NCBI GenBank assembly: GCA_017631855.1
Contig: JAGBSP010000016.1
Span: 1 to 35,839, forward strand
Direction: 5' to 3'
DNA length: 35,839 nucleotides
Origin: Clostridia bacterium
GTDB taxonomy: Bacteria; Bacillota; Clostridia; Oscillospirales; CAG-272
This document shows, one piece after another, positions 7,147 to 13,949 of this stretch (position 1 is its first letter; each line of letters starts with the position of its first letter). The position numbers were made by a program, and so were the translations under genes. The notes beneath the pieces are model-generated. The model was not told where the DNA came from. It did not search any database and saw nothing but the letters and a program-made list of their open reading frames with translations.

Positions 7147-7770
7147 TTAAGTTGATGATTCTACAAAGGTGTTCTTTACGATCAGATACTCCATCGTTTT
7201 GTCGTAGAGCATTGCGTCGTAGATGAGGTCGGTCATATGTTCTTCGACGTAGTCCTCGGTATAGCCGTAGTCCTCGGAGAACTTTTTGACGTAGCGCGCC
7301 ATTTGCTCCGACTTCTCGTCCTCGGACAGCGTAATGCCCGCGTCCTTGACGATATAGCGGTAGACAAGGTCGCCCTTGACCATCTCGCGCGCTTCGTCGA
7401 GGATGTTCTCCTCGCTGACTCCGAAGAATTCGAGCGCCTCGCCGTAGCTCCAATCGTTCTTTTCCGCATAGTAGCGGTAGGTGTCTCTCTGTTGCTCGGC
7501 GTAATATTCGACGGCGTCCTCGGGGTAGGAGAGGATCTCGACCTCCGAGAGAAGCTTTACCCAGATTGCTTCACTCTTGAGCGTGTCTGCGTCGGTCAGC
7601 TCTACGGTCAGACTCTCGTAAGCAAAGGGCGCGATATATTCATCGAGCTTTGCTTCGTCATAGGTTACGCCCTCCTGCGGTTGCTCCTCCTTTTGACAAG
7701 CGGGGAGAAAAAGAGCGAGCGCGGTGACGAGTATCAGGAGAAGCAGGGTGCGAAATAGAATTTTTCTCAT
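7147..7770 (-). CDS. Lipoprotein resembling the C-terminal domain of trigger factor
   Basis: 207 residues. The first ~26 residues are a signal peptide with lipobox LPAC, so Cys is expected to be lipidated and the protein to sit on the outer face of the membrane. The rest ('LDEYIAPFAYESLTVELTD', 'YPEDAVEYYAEQQRDTYRYYAEKN', 'EEFFGVSEENILDEAREMVKGDLVYRYIVKDAGITLSEDE') follows the helical peptide-binding domain of trigger factor, with no FKBP-type isomerase domain and no ribosome-binding segment. It is probably a surface chaperone; substrates unknown. GGAGG five bases before the ATG at 7770 fixes the start. Confidence 0.7.
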   Translation of the reverse strand: MRKILFRTLLLLILVTALALFLPACQKEEQPQEGVTYDEAKLDEYIAPFAYESLTVELTDADTLKSEAIWVKLLSEVEILSYPEDAVEYYAEQQRDTYRYYAEKNDWSYGEALEFFGVSEENILDEAREMVKGDLVYRYIVKDAGITLSEDEKSEQMARYVKKFSEDYGYTEDYVEEHMTDLIYDAMLYDKTMEYLIVKNTFVESST

Positions 7771-7792
7771 ACGTTCCTCCGATAAAAGAAAT

Positions 7793-7818
7793 GCGGCCTT
7801 GTCAGACAACAAAGCCGC
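7793..7818 (-). terminator. Terminator of the yceD-rpmF operon
   Basis: Read on the minus strand, GCGGCTTTGT pairs with ACAAGGCCGC (one G-U pair) around a 6-base loop, followed by ATTTCTTTT. It ends the rpmF transcript before the lipoprotein gene. Confidence 0.75.
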
Positions 7819-7829
7819 TCTCTTTGAAA

Positions 7830-8015
7830 TTATTTGCTCTCAACCTTGAGCACTTCCTTGCCGTCGTAATATCCGCAAGCCTTGCATACACGGTGGTTTC
7901 TTACGAATTCGCCGCACTTGGGGCACTTGCTGAAGCCGGGCAGGGTAAGCTTCCAGTTATTGGAACGTCTTTTGTCTCTGCGAGCCTTCGATACTTTCTT
8001 CTTCGGTACTGCCAT
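7830..8015 (-). CDS. rpmF: 50S ribosomal protein L32 (bL32)
   Basis: 61 residues, normal length, starting 'MAVPKKKVSKARRDKRRS'. A zinc ribbon is intact with Cys31, Cys34, Cys44 and Cys47 (CPKC and CKAC), so this is the zinc-binding form of L32. AAGGAGGTG precedes the start. It follows yceD by about 45 bases, the conserved order in most bacteria, and the two share a promoter and terminator. Confidence 0.97.
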   Translation of the reverse strand: MAVPKKKVSKARRDKRRSNNWKLTLPGFSKCPKCGEFVRNHRVCKACGYYDGKEVLKVESK

Positions 8016-8059
8016 GATCTACACCTCCTTGATCGTGTGTAACACTTCATTTATATAAA

Positions 8060-8587
8060 TTAATTGTTTTCTGTTTCGCTGTCGCTGGCGAAAAAGTTTT
8101 TCAAAACGGCAAGGCGCGGGTCAATCTCGTGAATCGAGCAACCGCAGTCGCCGTCTTTTTTGGGTTTTCCGCATTTGGGGCAAAGTCCGGGACAGTCCTC
8201 GGAGCAGAGAAATCTCAGGGGAAATCCCAAGAGAAGCTCTTCTCTGAGCGCTTCGTCCACGTCCAGCTTTCCGTCGTCGAGCACAACGTATTCGTCCTCG
8301 AGCTCTTCGAGCCGCTCGTCGGTCAGCGTGCCTTCGGTTACCACTGTGCGCTCAAAGTCAAGAGAGAAAACTCCGTCCACCGGAGCAAGACATCTTGCGC
8401 ATTCGCTGTGATAAGAAAGCTCTGCCTTTAGCACCAAACGCATATATCCCGCGTTGTCGGTGATGGCACCGAGCACTCGTGCGTCGGAATCAAATGTGAC
8501 TCCGTCGAGCTCTGCGGGAGAGAGCGTATAATCAATTTCCAATCGTTTAACTTCTCCTCGGAGAAGCGGTGCGACGTCAACGATCAT
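8060..8587 (-). CDS. yceD: YceD/DUF177 family protein, ribosome-associated
   Basis: 175 residues. The family is known from its constant place before rpmF and is thought to assist 23S rRNA processing or large-subunit assembly. The typical features are present: 'ARCLAPVDGVFSLDFE' in the middle, an acidic 'LEELEDEYVVLDDGKLDVDEALREELLL' stretch, then a Cys cluster 'CSEDCPGLCPKCG...CGC' that probably binds zinc, and a final 'DPRLAVLKNFF'. The start at 8587 has GGAGG seven bases upstream. Transcription begins at a perfect consensus promoter near 8655. Confidence 0.88.
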   Translation of the reverse strand: MIVDVAPLLRGEVKRLEIDYTLSPAELDGVTFDSDARVLGAITDNAGYMRLVLKAELSYHSECARCLAPVDGVFSLDFERTVVTEGTLTDERLEELEDEYVVLDDGKLDVDEALREELLLGFPLRFLCSEDCPGLCPKCGKPKKDGDCGCSIHEIDPRLAVLKNFFASDSETENN

Positions 8588-8661
8588 AAAGTGCCTCCGT
8601 CCGTGCTTTTTTGGAAAAACCGCATCGGTCAATTTTGTTGACATAAAATGCGACAATACAT

Positions 8662-8690
8662 ATTATAATTGATTCCAAGAGAATTGTCAA
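8662..8690 (-). promoter_or_regulatory. Perfect consensus promoter of yceD-rpmF
   Basis: On the minus strand: TTGACA (8685-8690), 17 bases, TATAAT (8662-8667). All 12 consensus positions match, which suits the high expression needed for a ribosomal protein. Confidence 0.92.
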
Positions 8691-8730
8691 GACTTTTTTG
8701 AAAGAAATTTCAAAGAAACGCAAAATATTC

Positions 8731-8759
8731 TTGCTAAAAACAACGTTTTATGATAAAAT
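8731..8759 (+). promoter_or_regulatory. Promoter of nnrD
   Basis: TTGCTA (8731-8736), 17 bases, TAAAAT (8754-8759), with TG just upstream of the -10. It diverges from the yceD promoter. Confidence 0.65.
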
Positions 8760-8794
8760 AAGGCAAAGAAATCAAATGATCGGGAGAAAATGAG

Positions 8795-9679
8795 ATGGAT
8801 TTTTCGGTGATGGATTGGCAAGTGGATGAACTTCGGCGCCTGCCGAGGCGTCCGCAAGAGTCGAACAAGGGGACCTTTGGGCGTGTGCTTTGCGTGTGCG
8901 GTTCGGTTGGAATGTGCGGTGCGGCGTATTTTGCCGCAAAAGCTGCATATCGCGTTGGGGCGGGTCTTGTGCGCATTTTGACGGTCGAGGAAAACCGTCC
9001 GATTCTGCAAACCCTTTTGCCCGAGGCGATCGTTACGGTCTATGATGCCGACGAGCCTGACCTTGCTTTGGTCGAGGAAGCGGCGGCGTGGGCAGACGTG
9101 CTTGTGATCGGCTGTGGGCTCGGTCTTTCCCGCACGTCGCGCACTCTGCTTGCGCATCTTCTGCGCTACAGCGAGAAGCCGAAGGTGCTGGACGCTGATG
9201 CGCTGAATCTTCTTTCGCGCAATCCGTCGCTGATGAAATATATCCGCGGTGCGATCTTGACACCGCATCCGATGGAGATGTCGCGCCTTTGCGGTCGCTC
9301 GGTGGAGGAAATTTTGGAAGACTCCGAGGCGATCGCACACGAGTTTGCCGAACGCTATGGTGCGGTTTGCGTGCTCAAGCGTCACCGTACACTGACCGCC
9401 GACGGCGCGGGAAAGGTTTACCGCAACACGACGGGCAACAGCGGAATGGCAACGGGTGGCTCGGGGGACGTACTCGCGGGCGTGATCGGCGGATTTCTTG
9501 CCCAGATGCGAAATGGTGAGCTTCCGACTGCCGAAATCGCCGCGCTCGGCGTTCTGCTTCACGGTCTTAGTGGCGACCTTGCCGCGCGCGAGCTCGGTGA
9601 GCACTCGGTGATGGCGGGGGATTTGTTAGATAAGATTGGGGAGGGGTTGCGTTACTTTTCTTTCGGGAAAGAAAAGTAA
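8795..9679 (+). CDS. nnrD: ADP-dependent NAD(P)H-hydrate dehydratase
   Basis: 294 residues, corresponding to the carbohydrate-kinase-fold half of the YjeF/Nnr repair enzymes. It converts damaged hydrated NADH and NADPH back to the coenzymes using ADP. Visible motifs are 'CGSVGMCGAAYFAAKAAYRVGAG' region near residue 35, 'LDADALN', 'LTPHPMEM', and the nucleotide loop 'TGNSGMATGGSGDVLAG'. The epimerase half (NnrE) found fused in many bacteria is absent. GGGAG lies eight bases before the start. The last ten codons (ending RYFSFGKEK) and the stop come from palindrome copy 2, so the normal C-terminus appears to have been replaced or extended by the repeat. Confidence 0.92.
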   Translation: MDFSVMDWQVDELRRLPRRPQESNKGTFGRVLCVCGSVGMCGAAYFAAKAAYRVGAGLVRILTVEENRPILQTLLPEAIVTVYDADEPDLALVEEAAAWADVLVIGCGLGLSRTSRTLLAHLLRYSEKPKVLDADALNLLSRNPSLMKYIRGAILTPHPMEMSRLCGRSVEEILEDSEAIAHEFAERYGAVCVLKRHRTLTADGAGKVYRNTTGNSGMATGGSGDVLAGVIGGFLAQMRNGELPTAEIAALGVLLHGLSGDLAARELGEHSVMAGDLLDKIGEGLRYFSFGKEK

Positions 9680-9680
9680 C
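9651..9680. repeat. Palindromic repeat, copy 2, overlapping the nnrD 3' end
   Basis: GTTACTTTTCTTTC (9651-9664), spacer GG, then the perfect reverse complement (9667-9680), followed by CAAAAGAAA. The nnrD stop codon TAA lies at 9677-9679 inside the right arm. Confidence 0.9.
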
Positions 9681-9696
9681 CAAAAGAAAGCAACGC

Positions 9697-9722
9697 AAGG
9701 GACTTGTTATAGTCCCTTTTTC
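9697..9722. terminator. Terminator after nnrD
   Basis: AAGGGACT (9697-9704) pairs with AGTCCCTT (9711-9718) followed by TTTTCT. It has the same core as the terminators after palindrome copies 1 and 3. Confidence 0.8.
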
Positions 9723-9751
9723 TCTGTGCAGACTTCGGCTTTCTAAGGAAC

Positions 9752-9781
9752 AAAGCCGTGGACACTACGTACCACGGCTTT
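9752..9781. repeat. Second hairpin module, copy A (loop ACACTACGTA)
   Basis: AAAGCCGTGG (9752-9761) pairs with CCACGGCTTT (9772-9781) around the loop ACACTACGTA. A second version at 16625-16656 has the same loop and a stem lengthened by a compensating T-A pair. It may terminate the minus-strand mtlD-like transcript. Confidence 0.75.
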
Positions 9782-9829
9782 GAGATGCGATTTTATTAAA
9801 ATTCTTTTTGTGTAAAAGTTTTTGAGATT

Positions 9830-9882
9830 CTTAAGAACTTTTTTCAAAAAGTTCTTAAGTGGGGTGCGGGGCAAGCCCCGCA
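9830..9882. terminator. Palindrome plus GC hairpin downstream of the mtlD-like gene
   Basis: CTTAAGAACTTTTT (9830-9843), spacer TC, then its perfect reverse complement (9846-9859): again 14-bp arms with a 2-base spacer. Immediately after it TGCGGGG (9865-9871) pairs with CCCCGCA (9876-9882). On the minus strand the GC hairpin comes first after the mtlD-like stop, followed by the A/T-rich palindrome, so the pair may terminate that gene. Confidence 0.6.
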
Positions 9883-9889
9883 AGCTTCT

Positions 9890-11107
9890 TCAGATCATTT
9901 TCTCCGAAGCGGCTGCCTTGAGGCGGTCTGCCACTCTTCTAAGGTCGCGCGGGGTTGCACCGTCCGAGAGAAGTCCGTAATTCTCGATGATCATCACGAA
10001 GATTGTCGATCCCTCGGCAAGTCCCGAAGCCTCTGCGAGCATTCTTCTTGCCGTTTCCATCGACTGTACCGCGCCCTCGGTCTCGGCGATCAGTCTGCGG
10101 AGTGCCGCTGCCGCGCCGATCGAGATGTAACAGGGCAGAATTCCTTGCTTTTCGCAAAGATTTGCCGCGCCGATGAGTCTGTCCTTCGGGGAGAGCTTTC
10201 TCGTGGGATCTCCGCCGACTCGGAGGCAGGTATCCTTCAGCGCGCTGTTGGTGAAGCGGTAGAGCAGGTCGTCGATATGGCGAAGCAGGCTCTCAAGCTC
10301 GACGCCGTATGCCTTTGAGAGCGCTCTTGCGCTTTCGGTCATCGCGCCGCGAACGATTGCCGCGATGGCTTCGTCGTCGATTGCCTCGTAAATATAGGCA
10401 AGTCCGAGCACGTCGCCGAGGTATGCGCAGGTTGCGTGTCCCATATTATGGAGATAGAGCTTTCTCTTGACGAAAAAGTCGAAGGGAGAGAAGGGAACCA
10501 TTCCCTCGATTTCGGGGATTTCACCGCGGAACGCGTCCTGATCTACAGGCAAAAATCCGTAAGATTCAACGCACACGCGCAAAGGCTCGCCGTCGCGCAT
10601 TTCTTCGGTCTGTACGGGAACCATACGTCCAATCGAGGTTTCGACCAGACCGAAATTCTCGTCAAACCAAGCTCTTTCCTCTGCCGAGAGGTGGGGCGTG
10701 ATGAGATCCTTCAGTACCTCGTTTGCGTCCATCAGGTTCTCGCAGATGAGCAGGTTGAGCGGCTTGCCGCCCTTGGCAATGCGTGCACGGATGCCCGCAA
10801 CGATATTAGGGACGATGTAGGGCAGAATCTTTGCGCCCACCGAGGTCGCCATAATATCCGCCTCAGCGATTGCTTCTGCCACCGCAATCTCGTCGCGTCC
10901 GTTGACGGCGCAGACGTTCGTTACCATTCTGTCCTCAAAGCCCTCGCTCGAAAGAATTCGCAAGGGGTATTCACCTTTTTCGTTCAGTCCGTTGACCACA
11001 GCCTCGGCAACGTCCACGAAGGTCACGCGATAGCCCGACGCCGACAAGAGCGCGCCGATAAATCCGCGACCGATATTTCCTCCACCGTACATGACAGCAC
11101 ATTTCAT
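9890..11107 (-). CDS. mtlD: Mannitol-1-phosphate 5-dehydrogenase-like polyol dehydrogenase
   Basis: 405 residues. The N-terminal Rossmann fold shows 'GGGNIGRGFIG' at residues 8-18 and binds NAD. The C-terminal domain carries the polyol-dehydrogenase catalytic pattern K-x-x-L-x-x-H-N-x-x-H in 'KRKLYLHNMGHA'. The family interconverts mannitol 1-phosphate and fructose 6-phosphate, or fructuronate/altronate in related enzymes. No mannitol PTS genes are adjacent, so the true substrate is uncertain. GGAGGA precedes the start by about eight bases. An AbrB-type regulator gene lies 19 bases upstream on the same strand. Confidence 0.75.
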   Translation of the reverse strand: MKCAVMYGGGNIGRGFIGALLSASGYRVTFVDVAEAVVNGLNEKGEYPLRILSSEGFEDRMVTNVCAVNGRDEIAVAEAIAEADIMATSVGAKILPYIVPNIVAGIRARIAKGGKPLNLLICENLMDANEVLKDLITPHLSAEERAWFDENFGLVETSIGRMVPVQTEEMRDGEPLRVCVESYGFLPVDQDAFRGEIPEIEGMVPFSPFDFFVKRKLYLHNMGHATCAYLGDVLGLAYIYEAIDDEAIAAIVRGAMTESARALSKAYGVELESLLRHIDDLLYRFTNSALKDTCLRVGGDPTRKLSPKDRLIGAANLCEKQGILPCYISIGAAAALRRLIAETEGAVQSMETARRMLAEASGLAEGSTIFVMIIENYGLLSDGATPRDLRRVADRLKAAASEKMI

Positions 11108-11126
11108 ACTGAGTTCCTCCTAAAAA

Positions 11127-11372
11127 TTAAAATTGTTCCTTGATCTGAGCAAGGCATGCGGCGCAAACGCGCTTTCCCTGAAAATATACAATGTTGTCCT
11201 CACTGCCGCAGAAGGTGCAGGCAGGCTGATATTTTTGAAGAACGATCCGATCCTCTTCCAAAAAGATCTCCAGAGGATCTCCTTCTTCAATTTCCAAGCG
11301 CGTGCGGAGTTCCTTGGGCAGAACGATTCTGCCAAGCTCGTCTACACGGCGAAACATTCCCGTGGATTTCAT
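11127..11372 (-). CDS. AbrB/SpoVT family transition-state regulator with zinc-ribbon C-terminus
   Basis: 81 residues. The first ~50 are a SpoVT/AbrB swapped-hairpin DNA-binding domain: 'MKSTGMFRRVDELGRIVLPKELR...GDPLEIF' matches the family closely. The rest carries CTFC and CAAC, a likely zinc ribbon common in clostridial AbrB proteins. AbrB proteins repress many genes during growth and are usually lowered at the onset of sporulation. AAAGGAG is six bases before the start. The gene has its own strong promoter and lies 19 bases before the mtlD-like gene, so both are probably co-transcribed. Confidence 0.88.
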   Translation of the reverse strand: MKSTGMFRRVDELGRIVLPKELRTRLEIEEGDPLEIFLEEDRIVLQKYQPACTFCGSEDNIVYFQGKRVCAACLAQIKEQF

Positions 11373-11434
11373 GATTTCTCCTTTCGGTATTTCCTAGGTA
11401 TCCTTTGCGGAAAATTGCGACAAAGGTTGACATT

Positions 11435-11463
11435 ATTATAAAGGATTTTCGAAGAAAAGTCAA
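11435..11463 (-). promoter_or_regulatory. Promoter of the AbrB-type gene
   Basis: On the minus strand: TTGACT (11458-11463), 17 bases, TATAAT (11435-11440). Confidence 0.82.
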
Positions 11464-11606
11464 TTGTTTTTTGTCGAATATCCAAAAAATGTAAAAAAAT
11501 GTGAAAAAGGGAAGCTCGATTGGAAAAAATCGGTTTAAATTCCCCTCGTGGGGGAGATACTATCCATATTGTTTCATATGAGGTAAAAACGGGAAAGGAG
11601 AAGGAA

Positions 11607-11888
11607 ATGATCCGAGGGCTTCAAAAGCAAATGATTCAGCTTGCCACCCCGAACAGCAAATATTTCGAGGTCGTGCTTTTTGTGCTTCGTCCCACCGCTT
11701 GCCGCAAGACGGAAAATGAGGCGGAGATGGTGCGCGCGGCGCAGAAAATTCTTTTGGAGAGTACACCAAGAAACAAGCGAGTGCCTGCCGTTTCGCGGTG
11801 GCAGCGGTGGCGGTTCTTTTTTTGCGGAGTTCTTTGTGGCGCTCTTCTCTGCGGAGCGACGGTCGCGCTCTTTGCGGCATTGCTTTGA
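11607..11888 (+). CDS. Small protein (93 aa) with one C-terminal membrane segment, unknown function
   Basis: The N-terminal ~55 residues are soluble ('MIRGLQKQMIQLATPNSKYFEVVLFVLRP...EMVRAAQKILLE'), then a basic linker 'RNKRVPAVSRWQRWR', then one hydrophobic helix (about residues 72-93) rich in Cys, Gly and Ala, ending at the C-terminus. The positive-inside rule puts the soluble part in the cytoplasm. AAGGAG lies six bases before the ATG at 11607. I recall similar N-terminal segments in clostridial proteins of unknown function. It lies between the AbrB gene (divergent) and the RNase J promoter. Confidence 0.6.
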   Translation: MIRGLQKQMIQLATPNSKYFEVVLFVLRPTACRKTENEAEMVRAAQKILLESTPRNKRVPAVSRWQRWRFFFCGVLCGALLCGATVALFAALL

Positions 11889-11955
11889 GAGGCGAGGTCT
11901 GGCAAAAAGATCGACCTTTATGCGTTTCGCAGATTTCCCTCGCGGGCAAATCCTC

Positions 11956-11984
11956 TTGACAAGCGTGGAAAAATATGGTATAAT
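11956..11984 (+). promoter_or_regulatory. Perfect consensus promoter of the RNase J gene
   Basis: TTGACA (11956-11961), 17 bases, TATAAT (11979-11984). Transcription should start near 11991, giving a leader of about 142 bases. Confidence 0.92.
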
Positions 11985-12000
11985 ACCCTTGATGGAAAAC

Positions 12001-12091
12001 AGAAGATCTTCCTCCGAAAGGAATATACGGGGAGCGGTGTCGTATATTCGGCGGAGGTGCGTTTCGTATTCTTTTTTATACGGGATCTTCT
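12001..12091 (+). promoter_or_regulatory. Highly structured leader of the RNase J mRNA, candidate cis-regulatory RNA
   Basis: The leader can fold into a closed multibranch structure. AGAAGATC (12001-12008) pairs with GATCTTCT (12084-12091). Inside, CCTCCG (12011-12016) pairs with CGGAGG (12052-12057), which encloses a 9-bp stem GAATATACG (12021-12029) with CGTATATTC (12041-12049) and an 11-base G-rich loop. A second branch is CGTAT (12065-12069) with ATACG (12078-12082) around a U-rich loop. Four independent perfect helices in 91 bases are far more than expected by chance. No known riboswitch or T-box motif was recognised. Confidence 0.6.
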
Positions 12092-12132
12092 TTTGGTACA
12101 TAACAATAAAATATTGAAGAATAGGAGATTTT

Positions 12133-13809
12133 ATGCCGAAAAAAGAACTTGGCAAGCTTCGCGTGATTCCTCTGGGCGGTCTGAATGAGATCGGAAAGAA
12201 TTTGACCGTGCTGGAATACGGGGACGATATTCTGATGATCGACTGCGGACTCGGTTTTCCCGATGAGGATATGTTGGGCATCGACCTCGTCATTCCCGAC
12301 CTGAGTTATCTCGAAGCAAATGCACACAAAATCCGAGGAATCGTCCTCACGCACGGACACGAGGACCACATCGGAGCCATTCCTTACTGCCTGCGACAGA
12401 TCAATCCCCCCATCTTTGGAACCAATCTGACGCTTGGCATCATCAAAAACAAGCTCTCCGAGCATATTCTGCCGCACGAGCCGTCGCTTCACTGCGTTCA
12501 CGCGGGTGAGACCGTGCGTCTTGGCGCATTCTCGGTAGAATTTATTCACGTCAATCACTCGATCGCAGACGCCTGCGCGCTGTCGATCACCACGCCCGTC
12601 GGTGTGGTTGTTCATTCGGGCGACTTTAAGCTTGACGTTACCCCCATCGACGGAGAGATGATGAACCTCACCCGTCTTGGCGAGATCGGCAAAAAAGGAG
12701 TATTGCTTTTGATGTGCGAGTCGACCAACGCCGAGCGCCCCGGACACACGCCGTCCGAGAAGAAGGTGGGAAAATCGCTCGAATATATCTTTACCGCCAA
12801 TCCCGAAAAGCGAATCGTGATCGCAACCTTCTCTTCCAACGTGCACCGCGTACAGCAGATCATCAACGTCAGCGCGCGCCACGGCAGAAAGGTCGCCATT
12901 ACGGGACGAAGTATGCTCAACATCGTCGGCGCCGCCGTCGAGCTTGGGTATATGACGGTTCCCGAGGGCGTTCTCATTGACGTCAGCGAGATCAAGCGCT
13001 ACAAGTCCGAACAGATTACCCTGATTACCACGGGAAGCCAGGGCGAGCCGATGTCGGCGCTCTACCGTATGGCGTTCGGAGATCACGCGCAGATTACCTT
13101 AGGCTCGCAGGACCTCGTTGTGCTCTCTTCGAGCGCGATCCCGGGCAACGAAAAGCTGGTCGGAAAGATCATCAACGAGCTCTCGAAAAACGGAGTCAGC
13201 GTTCTGCACGACGCCGTGGTGGAGGTGCACGTATCGGGTCACGCCTGCCAGGAGGAGCTCAAGCTTCTGCAAGCCCTCATCAAGCCGAAATATCTGATGC
13301 CCGTTCACGGCGAATACCGTCATCTTGCCGCCAACCGCGAGCTTGCGCTCGACCTTGGAATGGACGACCGCGACATCTTTATTTCGGACATCGGTAAGGT
13401 ACTGGAGATTGACCGCAAGGGCGCGAAATTCGCGGGTACGGTTCCCGCGGGCAACGTACTTGTGGATGGACTCGGTGTCGGTGACGTCGGAAACATTGTG
13501 CTTCGCGACCGTCGCCATCTGGCGCAGGACGGACTGATTGTCGTCGTTGCGTCGATCGATGCCGACGCGCGTCTTCTGCTCTCCGCTCCCGATATTGTTT
13601 CGCGCGGATTCGTTTACGTCCGCGAGGCAGAGGAGCTGATGGAGGAGATTCGTACGCTGGCAGAGCAGACCATCATTGACTGTCTGGAGCGTCAGAAGAC
13701 GATCGACCGTATGGCACTCAAGACCTGCATCAAGGATACACTCTCCAAATATCTCTACGCAAAAACCAAGCGCAAGCCGATGGTTTTGCCTGTAATTATG
13801 AATCTTTGA
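12133..13809 (+). CDS. rnjA: Ribonuclease J
   Basis: 558 residues, the standard length. The metallo-beta-lactamase motif is HGHEDH at His74, His76, Asp78 and His79, followed by the beta-CASP domain ('SGDFKLD', 'ITGRSMLNIV', 'HVSGHACQEELKLL', 'PVHGEYRHL') and the C-terminal domain. RNase J is a 5'-3' exoribonuclease and endoribonuclease that carries out mRNA decay and rRNA maturation in Firmicutes. The start has AGGAG five bases upstream. It is transcribed alone from a perfect consensus promoter through a long folded leader; expression may be controlled at that leader. Confidence 0.97.
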   Translation: MPKKELGKLRVIPLGGLNEIGKNLTVLEYGDDILMIDCGLGFPDEDMLGIDLVIPDLSYLEANAHKIRGIVLTHGHEDHIGAIPYCLRQINPPIFGTNLTLGIIKNKLSEHILPHEPSLHCVHAGETVRLGAFSVEFIHVNHSIADACALSITTPVGVVVHSGDFKLDVTPIDGEMMNLTRLGEIGKKGVLLLMCESTNAERPGHTPSEKKVGKSLEYIFTANPEKRIVIATFSSNVHRVQQIINVSARHGRKVAITGRSMLNIVGAAVELGYMTVPEGVLIDVSEIKRYKSEQITLITTGSQGEPMSALYRMAFGDHAQITLGSQDLVVLSSSAIPGNEKLVGKIINELSKNGVSVLHDAVVEVHVSGHACQEELKLLQALIKPKYLMPVHGEYRHLAANRELALDLGMDDRDIFISDIGKVLEIDRKGAKFAGTVPAGNVLVDGLGVGDVGNIVLRDRRHLAQDGLIVVVASIDADARLLLSAPDIVSRGFVYVREAEELMEEIRTLAEQTIIDCLERQKTIDRMALKTCIKDTLSKYLYAKTKRKPMVLPVIMNL

Positions 13810-13949
13810 GGCGAAAAGTTGGCTTTTTTAGAAAAATTCATTATCTATTCATAAAATATTCAATCTTTTATCACGCGATGGATTTATAATAAAGTTTGTT
13901 ATAAAATTCGTGATATAACATTAATTACAAAGAAAAGGTGGATCTTTCC

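Noticed and set aside
12001-12091. Leader of RNase J as a known riboswitch or T-box
   Set aside because: No T-box sequence or recognised riboswitch core was found; reported as an unassigned structure.
13810-13949. Clear promoter before the SurA-like gene
   Set aside because: The A/T-rich gap has several TATAAT-like boxes but none with a convincing -35 at normal spacing.
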